This document shows positions 1 through 12,500 of a stretch of 64,000 bases of DNA, one piece after another. The stretch's first letter is position 1; every line of letters begins with the position of its first letter. The notes below the pieces were generated by a model. It saw only the letters and a program-made list of their open reading frames with translations, did not search any database and had not been told where the DNA came from. The translations under genes and the position numbers were made by a program. This DNA comes from Branchiostoma floridae (lineage: Eukaryota; Chordata; Leptocardii; Amphioxiformes; Branchiostomatidae): contig NC_049984.1 in assembly GCF_000003815.2 (NCBI RefSeq), forward strand, positions 14,341,314-14,405,313. The letters are read 5' to 3'.

Positions 1-432
1 CTCTCACTTCACTTAGCATACAAGTAAAAACGGCATCTTTACAGTGAAGCATATAAGATAAGAATATACAATCATCTAAAATAAATTCAGTACAGTATAG
101 AGTTATTATACCATTTTTGCTGTGTAGTTTTTCCTTGTCTTGCCAGTAGGCTGGCACCCTATAAACATTGGATCTGTTTCCAGATTTTAGTGGTCTATTT
201 CTGAGTCATCGACACAAATAATAAGATTTCCAAGTTGATGCCATGCTCTAATACAGTTTATGTCCAAGCAACTGCTAGGAATGACAGCGTAAGTACACAA
301 ATGACAGTGGACATTTTGAATGCAACATCAAAAATGACTAACAAATTGGACAACTGACAAGGCTTCTACACATAAATAATTTTACACAGACACAAACAAT
401 ATGTTGAACACAGTCGGTAAGATTCAGTAGAC
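1..432 (-). other. Proximal 3' UTR of FHOD
   Basis: AT-rich sequence directly after the stop codon. I see no minus-strand AATAAA or ATTAAA here, so the polyadenylation site probably lies beyond the window edge. Confidence 0.6.
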
Positions 433-518
433 CTAAATGTTTACAGGGTTGCTTTTGCCCGAGATGCCTAAGGCCTTGGACTCCTGTTCGCTGAGACCGC
501 TCTTCAGTGTTCTGCGTA
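433..518 (-). CDS. FHOD: FHOD exon 40 (end of DAD, stop)
   Basis: Acceptor CTCACCACAG. It encodes [19 protein letters not shown] then SGKSNPVNI and TAG at 433-435. LRRTLKSGL is identical to FHOD1, and its Thr corresponds to the third ROCK site. Vertebrate proteins end similarly, with ...ALGLSKG. Confidence 0.95.
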
Positions 519-3500
519 CTGTGGTGAGGAAGGAAGCGTTAGGTAAAGCAGAGCTACTACAGAGGCACAGACAAGCTCCAAACTGTGGTCAGTGGCCGGA
601 AGTGTTAACATGCTGCCAGGGTCAGGGTTTAACCTTTCTTTGTGGTTTATACACTTGACAAATTTTTTTTTGAAAACAATCCATTACCTCTAAAACGATT
701 TTGAAAGAGAGACGTGCTTAAAGTAACATGCTTCAAAACAGATTGAAATTTTGAAAGGTTACAACTGATTTACGCTTAAAAGATGTACAAAATAGACATT
801 CTTTTGGTTATTTTCTATTTTCAGACTGAGAAGTATGTCATTAGAGAATGTTAAAGGCAAACGACACTACTTACAGGTAGCAGCACTACCGGTACAATTA
901 AGACATGAAAAAATTGCAAGAGATTGATGTGAAGAACACAAAAAGTAAATACTTCATGGTAACTTGTTACTAAAAACAACAATTACTAGAAATTAATATG
1001 CAGGCAAAGCTGTGTATGAAGTGCTTGCTATGATCAATATGGCATAATCTATTGTTAACTCATTCTATCAACTAGTCATAATTGATATTAATTTGTAAAC
1101 TAGTAAATGGTGAAAATATGCCTGCTTTCCCTTTGAAAGAAGTTAATTTTCTAGCTATGAATTTAAGAATAAGAGTCTGATAGAAAGAAGGGAGAGAAAA
1201 TAAGGTCATAATTTGTCAGAAAATTCCACAGAATAAAGAAGAATACATGTGTAGTAATTTTAAAATGTTCTCCCTAATACTTCATAGAGTACTACACATT
1301 GTGGAGAAGGCTACAGGTAGATGAAAAATGAGAGTTGGAAGACAGCATGGTCCAAAGAGTAACCGTCCCAACTTTTTACATGGTACACTGCATGCTCAAA
1401 TGAGTGGAGAGCAGTTTAAAAGTGTAGTGACTACATACATGCCAATGTATAATAAAGAACTACTTTTGTCAAGATGAAAAGGTTTAGATCACAAAAAAAT
1501 CTTTGGGTCAAATTAAACAGTGAGCAGAGGGATGACATCAGCATTTTTGCTAAATGTTTCGTACAATGTAAGTCTTTCATTGGACATAGATGGACATACA
1601 TTGTATACAATGCATTTTCAACATTGAATTTTTTATCATTATTTTACTGGAACATGTATAATGTGTGCTGTTGGATATCCAAAAGTTTGAATATGTTGCC
1701 AAACATCTACGAGAAATTGGTGTAAATTGTATAAGATACTTTGAGGGAACTGAAAATATGAAACAAGAAACACCAGCTTGAAAGGAAAAGGTAGAAACTG
1801 GATAACATTTAAGTAAAAAGTAGTACTTGTCCAGTAATATCACTGAATGTAAGCTGTTACTCACATGATTTTCTGTTGACTTGGCGCGCCCTCTTCCTTT
1901 CCCGCGGGATGAGGCGTGTTCCGGGGTTGGTCGCTGTCTTCACCAGCCTCTCCATGATCTCTTCCGTGTTGTCGTCTGGGTCGGCATCCTTGGCACGCGA
2001 CGACGCGCTGCTGCGTCCTGCAGAAATCACAATCACCATTACTTCTACAGAAATCACAGGACAAACAGATTAAACTAGAAACTAGTATTAGGTTAAACTG
2101 GTATTCACGCCTATTGCGGCTGCAGAGTACTTTTGTCATGTCTATTTACAAGAGGAAGAAAGGACTAGGAAGCTGTAATAGGGTAGATACCAGGCTAGAT
2201 ATAAAGGTACCTTTGAGCAAAAATGCTTGATGTCCTTGTGTTTGAAGGATTGACTAAAAAGGTTTTGTTTTCAGTCCTTTGAAGTTAAAATCCAAGTTAC
2301 TACGGTAACCTTAAGCCTACAGATAAGCCAGATTTGCATGCGCAAAGGTATCAAATGGAGTTACATTTACTAAATGCACACAGTGCACAAAACTTGTAAC
2401 AACAAGAACATTTGGTACAATGTCAAGAGATAAACTGTCACAATTGTTCGTATTTTGAAGCAATTTTCACCAATGTTCATCAGGTCCTGTAAATATGTAC
2501 ATGACAATTCTGACAGGTCATCAAAGGATTGACATATATCTGCATCTGACATGAAAAAAAAATCAAATCAAAAAGAGTGAGAATCTTGCTAATGAAATAC
2601 ATGCAGAGAAATGGGTGTGTCATGTTGGACGTAACTACTGCAAACTGCATGCATGCTGAAACAGTGATCAGGTTAGACCAAGGAAGGAACATGCCTACAA
2701 AAACTTCCACAGGGGATATCATCAACCACAATCGATCATGTTAGTCCAAGGAAGAATAAAACAAGTTTGCGTGAAACAAATAAGGGAGTACTTAATTTGA
2801 AATACTGCCTTTAGCATCAAACTTTTGAGTGTTCTTGAATGTTCAAAGGATTAACTACATTCGCCAAAAATCAACAAGAAACTGGTACATTTCACTCTGT
2901 TGTACATTGGGCTGAGTAGCTGTTTGGTTTAAGAAACATAAAACAATATGTTTGGGTTTTCCAGATGTACTATAATTGCAAAGTACCAAATTTGACAACA
3001 GGAAAAATTAGCATAATTCAATACATTTGTGTTGTACTGCCAGATTGATTCAAATAAAGTTTTATTGTTTGATTCACTGATTGATTGCTGAAATGCCATT
3101 CTACGTGGTTTGATCCCAACAACAGAGACAAACACATGATGAGTTAGTAACCACCACCATTCAGAAACAACAAAGTTCCAGTCCAATACCTCCGGAGAAC
3201 ATTTTCTTTACAAAGTTGGGTTCCTTGGTAGAGTTTTCTGAAGGAGGGAGGGGAACACACAGGGAATAAACAGTGGTTACCAAAGCAACCAAAGTACACG
3301 TCCATAGCTGTTGAATGAAACATAGGAAAGTCCCCCAAAACAAAAGAAAACAACACAAAACCTTGGACTACATTGTACATGTAACTGAGAAAGAGCTTTT
3401 CAAAGTACAGATATCTATTATTGTTCAGAGCCTGGCAGTTCTAAGTCCATATACACAAAGGATATAACATGTTCTACTCCAAATTACGCACATGTACAAT

Positions 3501-6500
3501 GTCATCACTATGCTAACCGTCACCTATCCACTCAATCACTATCCGGTTTAGTATCCGTTGGTCCACTTGTATCAACCTGTTCTATACAGTTTATGAGGGA
3601 TGACTGTACAGTTTACCATTTATCGTACGTAGAAAGAAATTTTCCAATCCACATCAGACACATAAACGCTAAAAGAAACCACAAATGCCATCAGTATTAA
3701 ATTCTTTTCTGAGATCTACCAAAGTATAGGAAACTGTGTGGAATATTGGTTACTACACTTACTTGCATCCCCAGTAGACTTGCCGCGGGTTCTAACCCTG
3801 GGCTCCATGGAGGTGTTGAGGTTGACCTCCCCGTTCATTGCACCGTGTTTCAGAACGGCCTTCAGGGCATTGGCCTCCTCTTCCTCCTTCTTCTCCTTCT
3901 TAGACTTGCCAGCAAAGTTCTTGGTCTGCAGAGAAGCAAGGTGTACACATGTTTCTCATTTTCTCCGTCAAACTTATGAAAATATGTGTCCTTACCTTAC
4001 AGCCCAACTCATAGAGACCAATATTTTTTTGTAAGTTTACAAACTTTGCCCAATTTTGACTTGTGGATTATTGACATGCAAGCTTTTATTTCTGGTACTA
4101 TTCCTTCAAATAGCCACAACATATAGAGCCTGCTTTGTCAAATTTACAGATCAATATACAACCTGAAAGAAAATTGAACTGCAATATATAAATGTATACA
4201 GAGAAAAAGCCACAAGTCAAAAAGGGAACAAAACTAACTTAACAAAGCCAACGTGTAAAGCCCTTTCACCAAAGTGCAGTAGATTAACATAGTACATAAA
4301 TTTAACTCCTCAACCGGATACGAACACAGGTGCATGAGACGCAACACAGGTGAGTGAGAGAAGCAAAGCTACCTGGAAAATAAACCTGACACCAACACAT
4401 AATATACTACACAGAACCCGCTATGTGCACCATCATCTCACCATCATCTCAGATAAATCTGCATGTGCTTCTGGGAACCTCCGTCCAAACTCCTGATGGT
4501 GGTGAGGTAATGACAGAGGAAGAACAGTGGTTTCTGTCAGTTTGATTCTTGGAAGTTTGCTACTTGCTAAGATTTGCATCCCAACATTATGTATTTCATG
4601 CGTATTTGCAACTTGAAATATGGTTTGAGCAACCTGAGCTTTTGTTTCAGGCAACCAGCTAGCAAATTCTGTCGTTTAAAGTCTTTCAATTGTTGAAAGT
4701 GAAAATTGAAAATGCTCAAAACAATGCTCACAGTTTTTGTTTTGTAACTGAATGGATGACAACATAACTAAAAAGATGAAAAACATTATGGGCAACAAAC
4801 ACTGGGACAAACAAGACATACAATGTACACAACAACATACATTCTTCTTGCATAATGTTTTGTATCTTAACTGGATTAACATTCTATTACGTTGTAAATC
4901 CCAAACCTACATTACTTGCTCTCTTCCCCAACAGCTATCTACCACTCAAAAATCATGACCATATCATGTCCAGAACACAAGGTATCCAAACCTCCAGTCC
5001 CTTTGGAAAGTTGCTAGGGGGCCAGAAAATCAAACCCATCCAGCCATTCTTGAGCTATAGTGTTCACAGACGGACATACACAAACACAATCGTGAATGCT
5101 CCTGAAAACATACTATCCTTCTTGGCAAAGGTAAAAGAATAGGACACTCACATCAGTGATCATCTTGCCCCTAGTCTTGTTCCTCTCTCTCTGGTTGGCC
5201 TTCTTCTTCTGCTGCTGTAGGACCCGTTCCCGCGTGGTGCGGTACTCCAGGGCGAACTCGCTGATCGTCTTACAGAACTGGTTGATGTTGGTGTCCTTGA
5301 TGGCCTGCGGCGTCATCCCCGTGAAGATTAACAACTTGTTGAATCTGGAGAAATAAAATAGTGTGAGAGATGGACTTTTTACACTGTTATCAATACACAG
5401 TGTTGTCAAATAGCTGTGTCAGCGGACACAAGAAGATTAGGACAGTCTGGTCACAGGTTTGATTCCTGGGATTCTTAGGTAGACGTTATGTCCTTTGGAA
5501 ATGGACTTGAAACAGAACAATGGTCAGACAAGGCTTACCTGTTGATAACTCTTCTATGTACAATCTTTAGAATGGCTATTCTCTCTGTACAGTCCTTCAG
5601 GAACTCTGTTAATCTGCAGGAAAGAAAACAATGTTATGGCCGTTACAGAGAAGGCATGTGTACAGCACATTCAGTCACGTTTATTGTATTGCCATCACCC
5701 TTTTGAATGAGCACAATGAACAGTGTACCACGGCTTAACGGGGCGGTTAACTCCAGAGGGAGCGTTATTTTCCAATAGATAATATATCTGACTTTTGCAG
5801 AATTCCACATTAATTTACGCCAGAATTACGCCATGTCACTAAGCCCATGCAGATCCTACCCATGCATTTCTTATACATATCAGACACTACCTTCATCATG
5901 AATATTGTTGGCATAAATGAGGGTCAATAAGCAGACCAGGAGGGCCAATTGTTCATAAAACTGGCTTATCATGTAAGCTACTGAGACCAAATAAGAATTA
6001 GAAATATTTCTCTTCCTCTTAAGGTTTATATCCTTATCCTGTTGAATGTAACTAACCTGTTCTTCATGGGGGAGGCCATGTTGTGCTTGGCGATGGCTTT
6101 CAGGTTGTCCCAGGACGACCTGCACTGCTTCTCCATCTTGGCAAGGTTCAAGGTCAGCAAACTAAAGTCAACCTGTCCAACAGGAATCAATTTCTCGAAT
6201 CAATCACTTGTCAACGATTAACCATGATAGGATTATAGACATAGTACTCCACCACAATTTTCTCTATCTAAAGAAAAAATGGTAGACTTGTGGGTGATTG
6301 TATGTGTCAAATCTATGACATTCTCAACTAAAAACATTTAGGATTTACATGAACATGAACATACGCTTTGAATTCAGAAAAAACTATAATGGAAAGTCTT
6401 ATCACTGTAGAATCATGCAATTACTCATGAGTCTGCAATGTATGGAACTTACAAAAGAAAGCATGATTGCTCCATTGACATGTAAAAGCAGAAAATCTTG

Positions 6501-9500
6501 TACTCCCATTTGGAGGTCACAAACATACCTTAGACGATCTTGTGACAGCACCTATTTCTGAGTAGAGGTCTGTGGACTCTGGGAACTTCTCCATGACCAT
6601 GGTACACAGGTGGTACAGCAGGGACTGCTTATGTACCGTGTCTTTCACCTCAGGTACCTTTGCTAGGTAGTCCAACTGGAACCCCTTACACTATTGGCAA
6701 AACATCAGAATTGATATCAGTATTTTTTTATTGTTTGTAACAGTAATGGTTACTACTACTGTAAAAGTATAATTATATACAATACAACATCGGGTATTTC
6801 ATATTGGAAGGCAGTTATGATTGACAGCATTGTGACAAACATGCAAATCAAGTCACATTTTCACAATTTTAAACAGAAGACAACATTTTCTAGTTGTTGC
6901 ACATACCTGGGCCCCGTTGAGGAAGTTTCCAATGGCTAGGAGAGTGGCCAGTATGTATCTTAGAGTCTTGTTGTTCTTGAGTTGTTCCATGGCCTCTTTC
7001 AAGTCCATAAGGGGTTCTGCAACTTCCTGTAGCAAAAACATTAAATGCAGAATGTGTTATCATCTACTTTACATTGTAAGTACAATATGTATGAATGTAT
7101 CTTATTATTTTCTCTGTCCCTGGTGCTGATTGTGTTTCCCTGTCCTTGGTGCTGACAGTGTTTCCCTGTCCCTGGTACTGACTGTGTTTCCCTGTCCTTG
7201 GCGCTAACTGTGTTTCCCTGTCCTTGGTGCTTACTGTGTTTCCCTGTCCCTAGTGCTGACAGTGTTTCCCTGTCCTTGGTGCTGACAGTGTTTCCCTGTC
7301 CCTGGTGCTGACTGTGTTTCCCTTTCCCTGGTGCTGACAGTGTTTCCCTGTCCCTAGTACTGACTGTGTTTCCCTGTCCTTGGTGCTGACTGTGTTTCCC
7401 TGTCCCTGGTGCTGACTGTGTTTCCCTGTCCCTAGTACTGACTGTGTTTCCCTGTCCCTGGTGCTGACTGTGTTTCCCTGTCCCTAGTACTGACTGTGTT
7501 TCCCTGTCCCTAGTACTGACTGTGTTTCCCTGTCCTTGGTGCTAACTGTGTTTCCCTGTCCTTGGTGCTGACTGTGTTTCCCTGTCCCTAGTACTGACTG
7601 TGTTTCCCTGTCCCTAGTACTGACTGTGTTTCCCTGTCCCTAGTACTGACTGTGTTTCCCTGTCCTTGGTGCTAACTGTGTTTCCCTGTCCTTGGTGCTT
7701 ACTGTGTTTCCCTGTCCCTAGTGCTGACAGTGTTTCCCTGTCCTTGGTGCTGACTGTGTTTCCCTGTCCTGGCACTAACACTACTTCCCTGTTCCTGGTG
7801 CTGACTGTGTTTCCCTGTCCTTGGTGCTGACCATGTTTCCCTGTCCTCAACATGTCCCTAGTGCTAACACTACTTCCCTGTCCTTGGTGTTGACAGTGTT
7901 TCCCTGTCCCTGGTCCTGACTGCGTTTCCTTGTCTCCAGGGCTGACTGCGTTTCCTTGTCTCCAGGGATGCCAGTGTTAAAAGCCAAAGTGCATGTATCT
8001 ATAGTATGTTGAATGATTTGTCTATATTTTCATTTTCCTGACCTGTTCCATGGTCTCATAGTCGAGTTTGAAAGCCCAGAAGTTGAGCCTGGCTGTGAGT
8101 TCACTGATAGAGGACAGAGTAAGCAGGAACTGTTCCGCTGCCCCTAGCGGCGTGTCAGGGTTCTGCATCTGGGCCTCCTGGATCTTTGTCTTCTCCTCGT
8201 CCGATGGGATCATCTTAAGGATCATCTGAGGGAGATGCAAACAGAAAGTCTTACTTGATTTACTTCAGATGGAGACAATTAAAAGAACAGTACTAATTAC
8301 AAACACAAAAAAGCAACCTATAATCTTTTCCATTGATTACTAGGTACTACAGGTAAAAAGATAAAGGCTGTAGGGGCAGTGGGTTGTTATCCACTGTGTC
8401 TAGGTATAGGATGGTGGAGCACAACCCTCTCCTCCAATGCCTTTTACCTTCCAAACGGAAGTCAGATACCCATTTTTGCAGCTGGGTGGAGTGAGCAAAG
8501 TCATGTTAAGTGCCTTTCAAAAGGGCACAAGATCGGTCAACCACCCTACAAGCCTCATTCTGGGGAAGGGCTAGCAATCCCTCCCTGCTAGTAAAACACT
8601 AACTAGTGACTAAGGAAATTTGCACATTGTGCCACAAGTCCCTAAAACTAGTAAAAGGGTCTGAATGAACAAACAACCAAACGAACCTCTATGCCCTCCC
8701 TGTTCATGGCCACACTGTCCATGTTGAGGATGGCCTGTTTGATGGTCCTGGGGGGCGGCAGGTTGGTCAGGCCGATGTTGATCTGGTTGGACCGCTTGGC
8801 GTCCAGGACAATCACCTCGTTCTTCCCCTTCCCCTCGCCGACTTTCTGTATTAGGCAACATTTTCAAAGTCACATACAATGTATATTTTAGGAAATGTAC
8901 TTAAGGTCTGGTCTTATTCAATCTGTTATATTATGACGGCACAATGACATTTAATCTTTTCTAGCTGCTTTTGAATCTACAATCGATACATTCAATTAGA
9001 AAACACATACAATGTATATGATGTACACTACCTGAAGCATAGCATCTGACCCTTCCAAAATAGAACATTTCAATGAAAGAGGTTTGATGCTTATGGCCTG
9101 AACAGTGTGCTATAATTTCTGAAAGCTTAAACCAAAAATAGAAACATTTGGACACAAATCTGAGTTGTGTCAGGTTACTAAAATACAATATGTATAGCAC
9201 TTACCTTTGGTGTCTGCTCCTTGGTTCTGGACTCAAAGAGGTGCTCCAGCTTGTCTGTATCCAACTGGAACTTCACACCTCTCAATGTGTCCCACAGACT
9301 CCCCTTGGTAGCATTGGCCACCGTGGGCGGCACATAGTGGTTCACCTCCTTCCAGAATAGCCGCACCGTTTTCTTCTTCTTCACTGGAATGGCACTGTTC
9401 TTGGGCGCAGGACCGAGGTGGCTGGACCCTGGTGCTTTAGGAGGAGGAGGGGGAGGGGGCGCCCCAGGGGGTGGGGGTGGCCCGCCGGGTGGGGGAGGGG

Positions 9501-12500
9501 GCGGGGGTGCCCCAGGAATGCCAGGAGGGGGAGGAGGAGGGGGGACTCCACCTGGGAATACACATGGAGGAGGGGGAGGGCCGCCGAATAAGTTGGGAGG
9601 GGGGCGGGGTGGGTATCCGTCAGTTGATGTCTCCATCCCATGAAACGGCGACAGAACGTCCATATCGTCATCTCCAATCAAGTCTCTAAAGTCCATATCT
9701 TTGATAACAAGTTCCCTGTCTGTGTTCATGAGGTTTTCCCAGAGCTGGTCTTGTTCGCTCTTTGGTGGAGGCGGGGGTTTCTTCTCCTCCTTCTTTTCCT
9801 CCACCTTCATGGCCTGAAGTCCGTTCACTATCTTGTCCTCATCAAGTATTGCACCAGATTTTAATTTCTCCGCAACAGCAGCAACTTTTCCCTTGGACGC
9901 GATCTCCGGCTGTTTCTTTTCCGTGGGGCTCGATACGTCCTCCTTCTGTTTTTGCTGCACTTTTTCCATCCGACTGGAAATGGTCTCCGATGTTTCGATT
10001 GAGAGTCTTCTCTTTTCCTTTGCCTCTTTTGATTCGTCTTTTGATTCGTCACTGTCTTCATCCTCGTCGCCCATCTTTCCTTCCCTGTTTTGTGCATAAA
10101 ACATGGCCAGCATCCAGCGCTTGTTACTGGTCAGGCCGCCAGACTGGGCGGAGGGGGAGACCGGACCCATGTCAGGACTCGTTGGTGTCACCGGTTCATC
10201 GGACACACTTTCCGTTCTCTCATCTGTAGGAAGAAAGTTTGCAAAATCATAAAATTATTCAATAGGTAAGAAGAGACATCTTTAACCTTCTCAAACCTGA
10301 TTAAAAAATTAAAGTAATACAAATTTGAAGCCTGAGACTATCTCAGCAAGGAGAAGGTTAAAGTAAGTTCATCGATCAAATTTTATAACTTATTACTAGC
10401 TCTTGGTGTTAAATTTACAATGTTTAGTAATTAATTTTTCAAGTAGTGATTAATCAAGTAGTTTTAAAAATCAATTAGTTATCAAACTTTTTTACTTTAG
10501 TTTAGAATACAAAATTACTTTGGATCATGCTGATTAGTGAAGTAATTTTGGGATTAAACATCAATTACATGTAAGCCTGTCTTAACCTTTTCCAAGCCAC
10601 CCAACCTCATGACCAATACAAGCTTGGTACCAAAGGCTACCTCGGCAGGGAGAGGGTTAAACATTACCAGGCTTACATAGAAATTGTAACATTGGGTTTA
10701 GATCATGACTAGGGGTTCTTTCTAGTAATACATGTAATACCAAGTCCTCATTTTGTTCAATCCAGTGTTTTGTGCTAAACCTTTCAAAGTCAAAATGCTT
10801 CAATTGGTAATTCATATACATGTAGTGCACAGTAACTGAAAGTGCAGATAAATACAAACATTGCACACTTCTACAACACTGGGATTGAACAAAACCAGGA
10901 GTAGGGTGAGTTGGTGGGTTGATGGGTTGTTAAGGTGAGTAAGGGGAAGGTGCTACAGTGTACAAAAAGCAAAGATAAAGCCGTGCTGGCACCCACCACG
11001 CCTCCGAGACACTGCGAAGGTTCTACCACCGGGTGCACCATGCTCCCCACTGGCATGCAAGAGTGGAGAAGAAGACCTATTGTCCACCACTTCAGAACTC
11101 CTAGGGGTGCCATCAGCCATGCAATCAGTGGAAGTGCTACCAGACAAGCCTCTAGTAGTATCGTGGTATCTGTCCATGCTGCCGCGGTGCGAACGCACCA
11201 GGCCCTCTCCGTTCATGCCATCTCTAAAGTCATTGTACGATCTCCGTGCAGACTCCACCGATCCGTTGGTAAGTTTGGAGCGGTTGGAGGGTACGTACGG
11301 GGGAGGAATGTCAGATTCTACATGGCCGTTCATGCCTTCCCCTTCTTCATTCAGATAAACGGGTTTAGCGACTACGGGACCATTCGACTTTCTGTCGTCT
11401 CCATTTACAAAAACAGCTTTAGACACTACTCTTCTATTGGCATGCTCATTTTGGTGGTTAGTGTACACATGTTTAGGTTGTGAGGAGTCCTTGTTCCCAC
11501 ACTCTGGCCCGTTCATGCTACTGGACCTGTTGTTGTTACTGTTTCTAGAGAGTACGGAATCAGACACAGAATGGCGGAAGCTAGACCCTGACTTTGTGGA
11601 GTCAGAGTCCCTGTCCTCCCATGCTTTTCTATATGAAGACTTGCGGTCAGTACTGGAGTATCTCGAGTCAGAGTTTGAGTCTTGCCATGACTGTCTGTCT
11701 GATTCAGAATTTGATTCTGATTGAACCGAGTCTCTCGAAGACCTTCTAGAGGAATATGAAGGTCTACTGCTACGTTCGTATTTCTGCGAATCAGAAGAAA
11801 TGATTTCCTGCCAGGGTTTTCTGTGAGAGTTGGAGACTCTCGTCTCCGAACTTGAGCTAGACTCGGAACTGGAGTCCTCCTCCCAAGCGGGAGCGAGGGA
11901 GGGTTTCATGTCCCTCAGCGCACTGTTCAACTTGTTCGTGGCAAACTCAGGTTGGCTCTGGCTCCGCGACAGAGTGATAAAGGCAGAGGAACGAGTTTTA
12001 GCCGTGCCACTGAGAAATCTCGAACCTTCGTCTTTGTCCTTCTCCATCGCCATCTGCTCCTTCTGTAGCGCCGCCATTCTCTCCCGCCGAGACTGCCGGG
12101 ACCCAGAACCCTGTCCATTGGTCAAGGCTGGAACAAAAATAACTTTGGTGTAAGTGTACAGTACAGGTAGTCAGGAAATACCAGGAGTTAGTACAGCAGC
12201 TTTTCTGATGAGAAACACCCACGCCACACACCTGCAAACTTGAGGTAAGGTTAGAAGGTCTACAAACAATGGACCCTGAACATTTGGAAAGACATCTGAC
12301 CAAAAATCTCTGTATCAAAATCTAAGAGAAAATAATCACAATATAAAGGGAAACATACCCTTCTGATTGACATGTGAAATATCATTAGTCAGTCAATGGA
12401 ATATTATTTTCCAAATTCTCAGTGTACCTTCCAAATATCAAATGTCCAATTATGTTTATAAGAAGGTCAGTTATCTTCTGGTAAAATGTCACAAGTACAT

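Larger units (their letters stand above)
519..5151 (-). other. Introns 39-36 (519-1864, 2018-3189, 3238-3762, 3926-5151)
   Basis: Four introns between exons 36 and 40. They are AT-rich and contain short chance ORFs. I see no additional exon, repeat array or RNA gene in them. Confidence 0.6.
5345..6906 (-). other. Introns 35-32
   Basis: Short introns (194, 443, 356 and 216 bp) separating the FH2 exons. I see nothing besides splice signals. Confidence 0.6.

Noticed and set aside
7614-7853. Minus-strand ORF with repeated [15 protein letters not shown]-like peptide
   Set aside because: It is a by-product of the 26-bp minisatellite. The unit is not a multiple of three and the ORF lies in an intron flanked by solid FH2 exons.
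9389-9689. Plus-strand glycine-rich ORFs
   Set aside because: These are antisense shadows of the FH1 proline tracts (CCN read as GGN).
10935-11724. Plus-strand ORFs of 92-182 codons opposite exon 28
   Set aside because: The minus strand carries the frame that joins exons 27 and 29. The plus ORFs lack recognisable domains and reflect low stop density opposite Ser/Arg codons.
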